A stretch of DNA of 64,000 nucleotides, taken from NCBI GenBank assembly GCA_023078685.1, contig JALGAS010000008.1:806001-870000 (forward strand), written 5' to 3'. The position numbers were made by a program, and so were the translations under genes. Numbering within the stretch: the stretch's first letter is position 1; every line of letters begins with the position of its first letter. Positions 1-10,920 of this stretch are shown here, one piece after another. The notes under the pieces were generated by a model. It searched no databases, was not told the origin of the DNA, and was given only the letters and a program-made list of their open reading frames with translations. Origin of the DNA: Neopestalotiopsis rosae. Lineage: Eukaryota > Ascomycota > Sordariomycetes > Amphisphaeriales > Sporocadaceae.

Positions 1-111
1 GAGCCGGATGCTGAAGGCTCAGACGTCTTTGAGATGAAATTTGGATCTGGTATTGCGACCGTCCGAGGAGAAGGTCATGGCAGGTCGGTTTTCATACATC
101 GCAAAACTTGA
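1..111 (+). CDS. Possible 3' end of a gene entering from the left edge
   Basis: Frame 1 is open from the first base to a TGA at 109-111, giving 36 residues that end in HRKT. Codon choice looks plausible for coding, but the piece is too short to place in a family. It may be the C-terminal exon of a gene lying mostly outside the window. It could also be chance: an open run of this length is not rare. Confidence 0.3.
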   Translation, partial: EPDAEGSDVFEMKFGSGIATVRGEGHGRSVFIHRKT

Positions 112-1031
112 TCATGGTACTCTGTTGGCGATGACGCGATAATTGTATTCAAGTGTTCCCTCTCCAGTTCAATGCTGCTCTTTCACGAGATCGCCAGAGC
201 TTATAAATGGCCACGAAAGCATTGTTCGTGACACCACCGCGGCGGGTTGGGTGTCTGCAATGGGCAAAATAGACTGTTTTCGAAGCCGGTAGGTGGTGTA
301 TGAGTATCGAGGCCTTACGTTTGCTCTGCGCGCTGAATACTTGTAGTCAATTGTTCGAGGGTAGATTGTATTTGCTGTTTAGGGAAGGAACGCAATGATA
401 CAATGTTAAAATGATATGTTGTTGTGTTTTTTGTCCAAGAAAAGGGTCGTTTTGTGCCCTGACGGTCTATATGTATTTGTATGAAAATCTCCTCTTGTTG
501 GGTTGTTAGTAAAAATATGTGTAGTCATCTAGCTATCATACATTTGATTTTTGCATAGTTGAGGTCAGTGATGTACTATAGGTACTTCCAGATTTGTAAG
601 GGTTCGGCGCATTCGATGTCTACAGTGTTCAATATATCGTAGTGTTAATTGGGTACTTGGATGCCCTCGAAGAGCAATCAATTAGGTGGCATCAGGACAG
701 ACGATAAAAGCAAAATCCAGCAGGCTCCCGAAAAAAATCAAAAATCTTTTATTGTTCTATTTTGATCGCCGAATTTATGCCTTGTACGGTGAAAAGAAAG
801 ACAAAAAACTGAAGCCCATTACCGAGTATCCTCACGTGTGCTAAGACCCCACCAGATATTCATAAAATCTATCATTACTCATCATGTTTCCTTGTAGTGT
901 TGCAACACTACGACTCATCATATCATCAAAGCAGACCACCGCAGTAACGGCACCGCCGATACCACATCTAATCATACCATACTACCACAAATGACTTCGG
1001 CGCATTCCAGCGAATAGACCCATGCCCCTAA
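112..1031. other. Intergenic stretch
   Basis: No open frame of note on either strand. The DNA is AT-rich with short T and A runs (for example around 730-800). It probably holds the 3' flank of the zinc-finger gene on the minus strand and, if the left-edge fragment is real, that gene's 3' untranslated region. Confidence 0.5.
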
Positions 1032-2063
1032 CTAAAAGGCACTGGGACGTCCGCCGGAGCCGTGGCCGTGGGAGCATGACTTGACATGTGCTAGGTGGTC
1101 ATCTCGCTCTCGGCTTAGATGAGAGCATTTGCAGACGTAAGAACGAAGAGAGGGTGGCTTATCGCACAATCCGACGTGGCGGGTATGATTGTCCTTTCGC
1201 GGGTTATCTTTGCCACAACGGCAATGGTAGACTGGGTCATCGTCCTCTCGATGGACGCTCGACTTGTGACGCTTGAGATCCTTGAGCCGGGCAAAGGTCT
1301 GACCACAAATTGTCTCCTCGAAAGGAGGTTGCGCCTTGGTGATCCGTAATTCACAACGGTGACGTTTCGGCTGTGGCTTCGGGCGATCACGCTTTGACAA
1401 CTCGGGGGCCGTCAAGAAAGATCCCCCTGGCACGTAAGCAGCCGTCGCTGGAGCCCCGGGTGCTGAATTGATGCAGCGTAGAGTACAAGCGTTTGCCACT
1501 TGTGTAGTGACGGGATCGCTGTTGGGAGGATCAATAAGCCCAGTGCCGCTGTCGTTAGTATAAGGGAGTGCAAAAAAGTCTTGTGCATCAAAATCGACTC
1601 GATAGCGACCATATCCTCTGTCAGAGTCGCATAGTGGTGATGCCGAGAATTCGGTTTCCAGACCAGGATGCTGGCGGAAAGCCAGATCCGAAGATGGCAA
1701 TGTCGGAGAATCCGATTGCCGGTCTTCGACGCTAGGAGCTAGATGCTGGCCCACTGATGGGACGGGCCGGCCTTGGGACGAAGGCAATGCATTGTCGACA
1801 CAGAAAAAATCGCTGGCAAAAGTATCTTGCAAAGAATCATCGCAAGCAATGTCTGCAGTGGCCCAATATGAATCATTGTCCCATTCTTCATCATCTAGAT
1901 CACCTGCATAAGCAGGTACGCCATTATTATTCATTGACGTCGGTGTTCTGAAATAGCTGAGGCCTTGTGCAAATGCAGTCACGCCCTTGGTGAAGTGATT
2001 ATAGTGGGTCAATGCGCCCAGTGGGTGGCCGTGCAACCAGGGCCGGAGGTCCAGATTTCGCAT
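1032..2063 (-). CDS. C2H2-type zinc-finger protein, uncharacterised
   Basis: Intronless 343-residue protein, probably nuclear and DNA-binding. The first two thirds are low-complexity and polar (Ser, Asp, Pro rich) without a recognisable fold. The last 110 residues carry degenerate zinc fingers. The first has a long gap between its cysteines and then an ordinary helix (RLKDLKRH...VH). The second and third are shortened types: HCRCGKDNPRKDNHTRH...C, then a CKC...RDDHLAH...C block. This pattern of one longer finger followed by a CxCG(x)nRxDNxxRH finger is familiar from many uncharacterised ascomycete C2H2 proteins, often lineage-variable. The target genes are unknown. The start is the first ATG of the open frame; an upstream exon cannot be excluded. 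Confidence 0.75.
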   Translation of the reverse strand: MRNLDLRPWLHGHPLGALTHYNHFTKGVTAFAQGLSYFRTPTSMNNNGVPAYAGDLDDEEWDNDSYWATADIACDDSLQDTFASDFFCVDNALPSSQGRPVPSVGQHLAPSVEDRQSDSPTLPSSDLAFRQHPGLETEFSASPLCDSDRGYGRYRVDFDAQDFFALPYTNDSGTGLIDPPNSDPVTTQVANACTLRCINSAPGAPATAAYVPGGSFLTAPELSKRDRPKPQPKRHRCELRITKAQPPFEETICGQTFARLKDLKRHKSSVHREDDDPVYHCRCGKDNPRKDNHTRHVGLCDKPPSLRSYVCKCSHLSRERDDHLAHVKSCSHGHGSGGRPSAF

Positions 2064-3907
2064 ATACAGGGGACAGCTAAAGGCTGATGCTGGTTAGCAG
2101 GCTAATCAATATCAACTTGCAGAGCCGCTTCCCCAGCGCAACACTCCAAAGTGGTCACTTACCTGAAAGTATATTGATTGGCCGGTGACCAATAGGATTT
2201 CAGATGAGTGTTTGGGCAAGTCTCCGACCAATAAATTATCTGGCCACCGAAGTTGACAAGCAAAATGAATGCGTAGGCAGTAGAACGCAGTAGAACGCAG
2301 TTCACGATATGAATATGCTGAGAAGAGAGCCGTGATACCATTAATAGGACAAGCAAGAACAAGCAAGGACAACACAAATTTTGGGGCAGACATGATCATC
2401 TTATGTCTGCGTAGGCCCAAAAGCCGGCAACATTTGATTCTGAGTCCATACAGTCCAGCTTCAATCGATGGTTTTTGTCAATGGCCTTGCACTGATGTCG
2501 TTGCGGCGTCCTAGGCGCATACTGATGGTCAGTGCTTCGTGGTCTTGGCCTCCGGATCCCAGTTGTCGGCTGCTTCAATCATATTGCTTCCCATCCCGTT
2601 TTGGGAAAGGGCCCACAGGGGGATCCTCTTTTCTTTTCCTCATCATTCCTCTTGGCTCTTTTTTCCTCCAATCATTGCGTGGCTTGCGTGAGAAAGCCGG
2701 AGGGACATGTGTGTGTATACTGAATGCGTGCGAGGCCGTTTTTTTTTCGACACAGCCAGCAAGTATCCTGCGTCAATTCCAATCGCTGTTTCTTCCAGAC
2801 TTATTGCGCCACGACGGGCCTCAAGAAAAGCGCACATATCAATGTACCCGGAATCTAGCGGGTGAAGCCCCTTTCCACACAAATGTTGCCGGAATCTAGC
2901 GGGTTAAGCCGCTTTCCACAGAAGAAGTGCATAAGACTCGCCTATGACTGGAAAGTCTTGTAGGCCATCCCCGAGAGTGTATGTTCCAATGTCGACCGCC
3001 TTCTTACTTGAGAAGCCACCATCGGCAGAATGTTCCCTTGGCGCAAGAAAATCGCAACACGCAAAAATTTAGGGGGAGAGTTGGGAGATATTTGAAGGCC
3101 ATATAGCGCTTGTCTCAACGGTTTGTATTCGCGCCCCGACCGAAGTGACCATCTAATTGTTCCTACCTAGACCGGCAGCGGAAGCCGATTGTGATGATGC
3201 CAGTGCGCCTCGGTAAGCTTTGTTACCCGGAAGTCTTGAAGTGTTCCGCGATCATCACCTGTCCGGATCATACTAGAACAAAAGAAATTTCAAAATGAAG
3301 TGCCCGTAGCAATGATTCCCTTATCGTCTTTTGTTCCAAGGCAAACCTTGTCCCGACGGATGCCTTGTGGTCTGCCTGAGTTCGCGGAGTTAGATGGTTG
3401 GAAGACAAAAGTAGCAAACCAAACAAGACTAGACTACCCGTGGGTCGATGGTCTTGAAATTGAATACGGTCTTCGGTGTCTATATAGCCGCGTTTCCCTA
3501 AGCGCTTCCATGCGAGGCGGTTAGGAGACCTCGGTAGTCGTAGCAGACAACTGTGGGGCTTGATACCATACCACTATACTCTCCTGTATCTTCTCTGCCA
3601 GAATAGATTACCGTGTGCTCATTCTCATTTGGAAGAGGCAGAAGGCAAAGACTCAGGAGTTGAAGAGCAGAGACTGTGAAACTCTTTTTCAATAACAAGA
3701 CAGCGCCGTTTATTTACTGATACATCATTGACTGTCGATTTCCATTATTTGTAGCTGACAAATCTCCGGTCTAATGTTTAGCATTGATACTTCGAAGTAC
3801 CATGCGTCTTGTTTGCCATTTCTAACCGCATACAATATCCTGTCCTCAGACAATCACTCAAGATAGATATTATGTATATACACGAGCTGCGTTTGCTACA
3901 AGCTCTT
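2064..3907. other. Intergenic region between the zinc-finger gene and AIM32
   Basis: About 1.8 kb with no convincing coding sequence. It contains the presumed promoter of the zinc-finger gene (right of 2063) and the 3' flank of AIM32 (left of 3908). A 41-bp near-perfect tandem duplication lies at 2841-2921. The open frames present (longest about 140 codons at 2468-2899) have composition and codon use unlike the confident genes. Confidence 0.5.
2841..2921. repeat. 41-bp tandem duplication
   Basis: Two copies with a 41-bp period (about 2841-2880 and 2882-2921) share the core CCGGAATCTAGCGGGT and the end CTTTCCACA. They differ at only a few positions. No coding role is apparent. Confidence 0.8.
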
Positions 3908-5040
3908 CTATAACCTTATGATCTCGCCGCTCTGCTGGATCCCGCCTCTGAAATGATCACTTACTACGTTGCCCTTGACAATGGTCTCTTCAATCAGCCC
4001 CTCGACATGCTGAGGCTCAACGCGTCCATACCATAGACCGTGACCTGCCAAGGGATGCGATTCCCCGTCCTTGGTCTTCATGGTTGGCGGCAGATAGATG
4101 ATGATGTTGCCAGCAAATTTGTGCCCGCCAATATGAGATATCAAGCCCACTCGGGCCGTCGGCGGCGGCTGCTCGTCCATAGGTCCGGGCAGTTCTCCAG
4201 CAGCAGACACGCTCTCGTCAATCAACGGACCCGTCATCACCTGGAAACCCGCCCGAGGAAGTTTGGCCTCGAATTCTTTTTGCAAAACAGGTCCCAAAAC
4301 ACCGCATCGCATATCTCGTCCGCCGTGACCACATATGAGCACGAGCACGTCCTCCACATCGCGGACGCCGTACAAGAGCTGCTGATACCTCTCCTTGCGG
4401 ACTAGCCGGTCGCGGTGTATCGGGGACAGGCCGTCGTGCATGGCATGCAGCTTCTCGGGTAGGAGGAACCCGCGCACGAGCGCTTGTACCGAGTCGAACG
4501 AGACACGTGGCAGAAAGGGCACGTACTTGAAGCTCGGGAGGAGGTAGGCAGATGTCGTCTGGACTTCCGGACGGTTCGAGATCGAGGACGGAAAGGACGA
4601 GTTGAGTACGGATACGTTGTGGAATGGCTACAGGGAGAGAAAGAAGAATAGCACTTACCGTCAGCCCATCGTCCTAATGTTCGTGTAATATCTCACTTGA
4701 GAAAGAAACTCACGTCGCTATAGACGCCACCTCGACCGAGCAGCTCCTTGAGATCCGCCGCGAGATTGTCGCCGCCATTGTCCTCCTCAATACGTGACGG
4801 CCAGTCGTCCTTGCCGGTACAGATTAAGACCTGCTCTGCATAGTTGGCAATGAGTCCGTTTAGCTTTCCTTTGTAGTCGATATCGAGGCCCTCGGGCATG
4901 GCGGGCATCTCGGCGCAATCGCAAGTCGGCGATGGGCATTTTGCGACCGTGTTGATGTAGCGCGGTAGGCGGGTTTGTCGGATGCGAAAGACATTTCTCC
5001 ATGAGCGGCTGCTCGACGGCCGCAGTGTTCGTAGAGACAT
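3908..5040 (-). CDS. AIM32: AIM32-like mitochondrial thioredoxin-like [2Fe-2S] protein
   Basis: Two exons, 5040-4714 and 4627-3908, joined across an 86-bp intron (GTGAGT...CTGTAG, phase 0), give 348 residues. The N-terminus is rich in Arg and Ser, as in a mitochondrial presequence, followed by a Cys-rich CPSPTCDC start. The C-terminal half is the sucrose-cleavage/ferredoxin-like fold. It has the C-x8-C ligand pair in ICGHGGRDMRCG and the H-x3-H pair in SHIGGHKFAGN, the spacing described for the yeast Aim32 cluster ligands. It ends with the family WYGRV...V..LI..TI..G block. Yeast Aim32 is a mitochondrial protein of thiol/redox homeostasis; the same role here is inferred. The 363-bp gap to the divergent CYC2-like gene is a shared promoter. 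A 15-nt in-frame micro-exon inside the intron is possible. Confidence 0.92.
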
Positions 5041-5403
5041 TTTGACCTAAAAGAAGAAAACGCTCAAAAAGAAGTGCTAAAGTCCTCTTTCACCACACGC
5101 TGAGTCTGCCCATAATCGCAGGTGGGTGCTAATCGAAGCTGTCTCATTTGACGATGTCAGTCAGCAAAACATGACGTACAAATTGTTGCTAGCTCCGAAA
5201 GACTTAGGTGAGCTAAGGTCACATAAGCTTGGCAAGGGTTCGGGTAGCGCAAAGCAGCAGGGGCCTCAAATGATTTTGAGTTGCATATGCCGTTTATACG
5301 AATGCCTGAATGGTTACGTGTAAATTTTCGTTCTCCCATCTTCGCAGTCGCAACGGGTCATCGTCTTGTGTCCGCGGAGCTTTGGATCTAATTCTCACAT
5401 TCT
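5041..5403. promoter_or_regulatory. Shared divergent promoter, AIM32 / CYC2-like
   Basis: These 363 bp separate the start codons of two head-to-head genes for mitochondrial redox proteins. No TATA box is obvious. Transcription start sites cannot be placed from sequence alone. Confidence 0.6.
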
Positions 5404-6717
5404 ATGATGAGTGCATCAAAGGTCTGCTCTGGCTGCTTACGGGCGGGTCGGGTCGCGCAGTACCAGAGTTTGCGCCTACCTTGCCACGGCAATCTGGCGT
5501 TGCTGCAAGCCCCTATACAAGCATCATCGACACATTTGAGCTTCTCTACTTGGGCGCCACGACGGCAAGACTCCAGGACTTTGCTGGTTAACGAGTCTAG
5601 AAAGAGACGCGGAAAATCACGGAGATTCATTAACTTGATTGTTGGAGCGGGATTTATTGCTGGTGCAGCATATTGGGGCGTAAACTCAGAGTCGGAAGAC
5701 GATTCGTTGAACACCACAAAATTCACGCCTTTCAACATCATCGCCAGGGAGCAAGTCTCAGCCACGGCCTTCATTATCACCATCCAGTGTCCAGATAATG
5801 TGGCGGCCAAGAATAATCCAAAGATCAAAGCCGCTTGGCAGCACGGTCTGTGGTCCGTAGAGATGAAGCAGCCTCAGCTTCAAATCGCCAGGCATTACAC
5901 ACCCTTGCCACCGCTGAGCGATGCTCAAGAAAATGCTGGAGAGCTTCGTTTTTTAATCAGGAAGATGGACAGCGGGGAGATGTCCAACTATCTATACAGA
6001 CTGCGGGTGGGAGATCAGGTATGGCTCCGGGGGCCGCATTACGGATTCGACATCGTAAAACGCATGGGCGAGGCAAAGGATGTCGTCTTTTTGGCTGGCG
6101 GTACCGGTGTGGCGCCCGCATTGCAGATTGCTCATAAACTCCTTGATGGTACCGACAATGCTTCTCCTGGACAACGACCTTCCGTTCGCATACTATGGGC
6201 GAACAGGAGGAATGTCGACAGTCTTGGCAGAAAGGAGCTGCAGGGCAAGACGAAGCGGATGGGTGATTCGGGCATTGCGGATTCGCTCACAGACCAAATC
6301 GTGGACTTGAAACAAAGACACCAAGGTCACTTTGACATTGACTACTTTGTCGACGAGGAGAGATTTATGACATACAAGGATGTCAACGTCGCCATCACTT
6401 CACGCCAGCAGTCCGCCCTGGCAGCAACAGATAAGCGTTGTCGTTGGCACTCACATGAAGGTCTTGCGGCCATATCGGATGAGGATGACAAGGAAGCAAA
6501 AGAGGTAGCATGTACCTGCCGACCTCACAACATGCCCCCGGAGCCCATTGGAAGAAACATCCTTGGCGTCTCTGGTCCCGATGGGTTTATAGAGGCATTC
6601 GCGGGATCAAAGCGGTGGTTTGGAGGAAGAGAAATTCAGGGGCCAGTCCTGGGTCTGCTCGGATCCATGAAGAGAATGGACCCGAAGATGGATGACTGGC
6701 TTGTACTCAAATTGTAA
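5404..6717 (+). CDS. CYC2: CYC2-like mitochondrial FAD oxidoreductase (cytochrome c maturation)
   Basis: Intronless, 437 residues. A basic Ser/Arg-rich presequence is followed by one hydrophobic segment at about residues 76-92, a likely inner-membrane anchor. Then comes an FNR-like module: an RHYTPLP flavin motif near 163-169, a second flavin-contact segment (GEMSNYLYRL) and a GGTGVAP nucleotide-binding motif near 231. A SGPDGF motif near the C-terminus stands where cytochrome b5 reductases have CGPP. Presequence, single anchor and diverged tail fit yeast Cyc2, which acts with haem lyase in cytochrome c/c1 haem attachment on the intermembrane-space side. It is longer than yeast Cyc2 (366 residues) because of a polar insert rich in Asp and Glu near the C-terminus. 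Two ATGs occur in tandem at the start. A generic cytochrome b5 reductase-like enzyme is the alternative. Confidence 0.85.
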   Translation: MMSASKVCSGCLRAGRVAQYQSLRLPCHGNLALLQAPIQASSTHLSFSTWAPRRQDSRTLLVNESRKRRGKSRRFINLIVGAGFIAGAAYWGVNSESEDDSLNTTKFTPFNIIAREQVSATAFIITIQCPDNVAAKNNPKIKAAWQHGLWSVEMKQPQLQIARHYTPLPPLSDAQENAGELRFLIRKMDSGEMSNYLYRLRVGDQVWLRGPHYGFDIVKRMGEAKDVVFLAGGTGVAPALQIAHKLLDGTDNASPGQRPSVRILWANRRNVDSLGRKELQGKTKRMGDSGIADSLTDQIVDLKQRHQGHFDIDYFVDEERFMTYKDVNVAITSRQQSALAATDKRCRWHSHEGLAAISDEDDKEAKEVACTCRPHNMPPEPIGRNILGVSGPDGFIEAFAGSKRWFGGREIQGPVLGLLGSMKRMDPKMDDWLVLKL

Positions 6718-7437
6718 CAACTCACAGCACATAATGGCTGCTTATATTCACCGAATATGCCATTCTGGTTCGCTCAATGGCGAGGACAGTCGAGCATACC
6801 GCCGCTGTTCGGGGCAGCAGCTTGTATAGTAATACATGAATGTAGACTAAACTTTTACATAATATCTGCATGAAGGTGGGACCAGAAGTCCCGGAGGAGT
6901 GATCATTGTATAAATCTTGTTGTAACCCGAAAGGATCGTACGATTCCCCGAAATATACTGATCAACCAATCATGATCAAGCCACACAACGTCCTGCATGT
7001 CAAGAAGGGTAGGGCCAAGAATACGACCCCTCCTTCTCTCCGTTTTCGATACAAGTAAGCAGACCATTTCCATTTTTGATAACAGGGGAGAGACACCAAA
7101 CCCCAAGATATTTTGTTGACCCGACTGGCTCATGAATTACAAATGCCGGCAGTGGAGGGTGCTTAGTTAATGGGATACGTCATACCTGCATCTGAAACTC
7201 TACAAGTTCATCAATGTTACTGATCATACCATTAGCACAGAAGCGGGGAACGGCCCATAATCTTATACTACACATAGATCACGGTGAGCACTGAAAACCA
7301 ATGCTCATTTTGATGACAGGACCACAGAACGAACAAATGCCAATCTGTAACCACTTGCAAAGTCCTTCTTCTGAACACTGTATATGAAAAGCTTAATCTG
7401 ATTTCAGCGTGTGTTTTTGACCATCACGAATATCACC
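6718..7437. other. Intergenic stretch between CYC2-like and SDR genes
   Basis: About 0.7 kb, AT-rich, without a credible open frame. It holds the CYC2-like 3' flank and the SDR promoter. A TTTCAG at about 7402-7408 might be the acceptor of a 5'-leader intron, but no matching donor is convincing. Confidence 0.4.
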
Positions 7438-8681
7438 ATGACCTCTAAAGAACAAAAAGTCTTCATTCTTGGGCCCGGCTTCATCGGCTGGAATGTCCTG
7501 GAGCTTCTCGTCAAGGAAAAGTATCAAGTCACAGGCTTCGTGCGAAGGAAAGAGCACGGCGACCAGATCAAGCAGTCAGGAGCGGCAGAGATCGTGATTG
7601 GAGACCTTGGCGACAAGAAGCTCATCACCGAGCAGGCTGCCCAGCACGATATCATCATCCACACAGCCACGGCCGACGACCTGCCCAGCGTCGAGGCCGT
7701 GCTGGACGGTGTGCAGAAGCGGGCGGACCAGGGTCTCGAGACCATCTTCATCCACACCTCGGGCACCTCTGTGCTCGACGACGGGTGCCACGGGTCGAAA
7801 AAGTCGGACCGCATCTACTACGACAACCTGCGGTCCGACATTGACTCGGTGCCCGACGGGGCGCCGCACCGCGAGATCGACCTGGCCATACTGCGGCGCC
7901 AGAAGGAGGTCCTGGGCGACCGGGCCAAGCTCGCCATCATGATCCCTCCCCTCATCTACGGCTTCAACCGCGATCACAAGCGCCTCACCATCCAGATCCC
8001 GACGCTGACGCGCTTTGCCCTCAAGCACGGATACGCCGGCTATGTTGGGGAGGGCTTGCCAGTTGAGTCAAATATTCATGTCAAGGACCTTGCTAGGGCT
8101 TATCGGATTTTACTTCATGTGAGTGATCTAATCGTTCGGTTTTCTTTTCCATCCATCCCAGGAAAGTCCCGATACAGCCAGTTTGGGCGGTCCATCTCAA
8201 ACTGGGTAATCCCGACACATGTCAATCGGTCGACATATCAGCCACTCTCTAGTCTATATCCAGGGTAAACAGAAGAGCTGACATATTTGACTTTTTCAAA
8301 AACAAGCATATGGAGCACACACCAGCCGCCAACCTGCTAGAGAACCCGTACTACTTCTGCGAGGCGTCGGGCGACGACGAGCCGAGCTGGAAGGAGGTAG
8401 CGGAGCTCATCGGCGACAGCCTGCACAAGGCGGGCCGGATCCCGGACCCGGCGCCGCGCACCATTGACCCGTCGCTGTACGGGGACCTGTTCGGGGACGA
8501 CACGGCGGCCATCATCGGCCTCAACAGCCGCAGCCGCGCCGCGCGCTTCCGGCAGCTCGGCTGGAGGCCCGTGGAAAAGTCTTGGCAGGCTAGCTACGTC
8601 GAGGACGAGCTTCCGGAGATCCTGAGGGAGGAAGGGGGGCATGCTGATTTCAAGGGGTACACGGGCAAGACTTTGAAGTGA
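7438..8681 (+). CDS. NAD(P)-binding atypical short-chain dehydrogenase / epimerase-like protein
   Basis: Two exons, 7438-8118 and 8307-8681, with a 188-bp intron (GTGAGT...ACAAG, phase 0), give 351 residues. The start is the ATG in a CACCATGACC context. A Rossmann nucleotide-binding motif (GPGFIG) lies at residues 12-17, with FVRRKEHGDQ after strand 2 where NADP-preferring enzymes often carry Arg. The IHTATADD and IHTSGTSVL segments match strands 4 and 5 of extended SDRs. No clear YxxxK catalytic pair is seen, as in many atypical (NmrA/epimerase-like) members. The C-terminal exon is the substrate-side helical part. Probably a cytosolic oxidoreductase or redox sensor; the substrate is unknown. 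Exon 1 has very high GC at third positions, shared with the next gene. Confidence 0.85.
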
Positions 8682-9276
8682 TTTTGGTTGCTCCGGGGGA
8701 ACTGAAGAGCTACATTCTGATCAGTTTTGGAATGGATGGCATAAACTTGTGAGTATTATAGGACTTTTTGGGTCTTTTCAAATCGTTGAAAGCTCGGCGG
8801 GAACTTCTTTGGTGGTTCAGCTATAGTTTGTACAATGCTCGGATTGGACTATTTCAATATTTATGGTTGAAATTCGTTGACTATTTTCTGCCAATCTCGA
8901 GTTATTCTGGGCTTCTCTCCTCGAAGCTGCCGGAAATAAATTGGCTTTCTTCTTAAATTTTCTTCAAAGTCAATGCCGAACCCCATGCAGAGAAAAACGT
9001 GGCTGAGAGGGGAATTTAGAGATTGCCATAAGTGAATCTTCGGCATGCTGTTGATAGGCCTGGAGGGGTAGTAACCTTGTTCTTTCATGACGACGACAAG
9101 TTGACTAGCGCGAACACATGTCACAAGGTGACAGAACACTTGGTGCGCATTAGCATTGAACATATAGGTCAACTCTGATATTATTCTTTTTCTACATATT
9201 ACCCATGTCTGCAATTATTAATCGACGTTCTTGGGGATTTCCAATTAGGATGAAGAATTAATTCGTAGTTTCTCTC
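8682..9276. other. Intergenic stretch before the antiporter gene
   Basis: AT-rich and without plausible coding sequence. It separates two genes on the same strand and probably holds the SDR terminator region and the antiporter promoter. Confidence 0.5.
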
Positions 9277-10920
9277 ATGGCGGTCATTACCCAAATAAAC
9301 ATGGCGAAACGCTCGGAGATACCAGCACTGGAGCCCGACGGACCCCATCTGGTCTATCTCAGCCTGTCCTTCTTCCTGATCATATATGCCCTCTTCTCCG
9401 AGCTGATCAGGAACCGGCTCCACCTGTCGGAGCCGCCCCTGGCCACCCTGACGGGAATCGCCCTGGGACCCCTCGCCGCCAACGTCTCGGGGGCCTACCG
9501 GTGGGCGTTCCAGGACAACATCACCCAGGAGCTGGCGCGCATCGTCACCTGCGTCCAGGTCTTCGCCGTGGGTCTCGACCTGCCGAGCGCCTACGTGAAG
9601 CGCCACTGGCGCGGCCTCCTCGTGCTGCTGGTGCCCAACATGATTTTTGGCTGGCTGGTCTGCACCGTCATTATCAAGCTCATCATCGGTATCTCTTGGA
9701 GTCACGCCTTTATCATCGCCGCCACGTTAACACCGACGGATCCCGTCTTGTCGGCTAGTGTGTTGGGCGAGACTCGATTCTCCATGCGAGTCCCAAAGAG
9801 ACTTCGGTATATTTTAGCAGCTGAGTCTGGGTGTAATGACGGAACTGCCTATCCTTTCTTGTGTGAGTACTTCAAGTTTGCTCCTATACGACAGTTTGCT
9901 TTCAGATATCATTTTCCAGGCCCATCTCATGTCTCGGGAAGTATACATTTGCATCCCCATTACGAATGACATTCCGTATCGTTACGGAGGCTGATATGAC
10001 TTGCTCCACAAGACGCGGCTATATTCGCGGTGAACATGAGCAGTAAGGCGGAATGGGCCAAACATTTCTTCCTCGAGACAATCCTGTGGCAATGCACGCT
10101 CGGGATCGTCGTTGGGGCCGTCATTGGCCTGGTCGCCAACCGACTGCTCCGCTTCAGCGAGAAGAGGGGTTACACGCAGGAGGCGACACTGTTTGTCTTT
10201 TACTTCCTGCTCGCCATTTTCGCCACGGGCGTGGGCAGCACACTCGGGCTGGACGATTTTCTCGTCGCCTTTACCGCGGGCACTGCATTCTGCTGGGACG
10301 GCTGGTTTCATGAAAAAACACACAAGATGAAGCTACCGACCATCATTGACCTGCTGCTCAACTCGGCCATGTTTGTCTATTTTGGTACCATCATCCCGTG
10401 GGACAAGTATGTCGGCTTTGGCAAGCTGAACGCCTGGCGTCTTTTGGCCGTCACCGTCCTGATCTTGTTGTTCCGCCGCCTGCCCTTCATGATCGCGCTC
10501 AAGCGCCTCATGCCCGAGATCCGGACCTGGAGCGAGGCCGTCTTCGCGGGCCACTTTGGTCCCATGGGCGTGGGCGCCATGTTCCTGGCCATGGAGGCGC
10601 GCGCCCGGCTCGAGACGGACTCGTCGACACCCGAGCCGCACCCGCCCAGCCACGGCCCCCACCACGAGGCCATCAAGCACATGTGGCCCATTGTGAGCTT
10701 CATCGTCCTCGGTTCCATCATGGTACACGGCTTCTCCGCGGCGATCATAAGCGTCTATAGCCACCTTACGCGAGATCCGAAGCGGCGTGCCTCGCACGTG
10801 GGCGGCGAGGATGACAGGCTTGCGGGCATGTGCTCCGAGGACGAGTCGGGGCTCTCGTCGAGCGAAGACGAGGAGGCAGATGGTAGGATTGAGGGAATCG
10901 GGCATATATCAATTAGTTGA
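9277..10920 (+). CDS. Sod2/Nha1-type plasma-membrane Na+(K+)/H+ antiporter
   Basis: Two exons, 9277-9862 and 10013-10920, with a 150-bp intron (GTGAGT...CACAAG, phase 1), give 497 residues. It is a polytopic membrane protein with roughly a dozen hydrophobic segments. The family signature is present: TPTDPV at 153-157, with the transport aspartate near 155, and the ESGCNDGTAYPF segment with the Asn-Asp pair at 187-188. The short C-terminal tail is charged and Ser/Asp/Glu rich. The length is near that of S. pombe Sod2 (468) and far shorter than S. cerevisiae Nha1 (985), so the long regulatory tail is missing. Expected role: efflux of Na+ or Li+ (perhaps K+) against protons for salt and pH tolerance. 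An alternative start is the ATG at 9301. Confidence 0.92.

Noticed and set aside
9862..10012. Extra small exon inside the antiporter intron (CAG at about 9905, GTATAC at about 9942)
   Set aside because: It would break the reading phase into the downstream exon. A single 150-bp intron keeps the frame and the family sequence.
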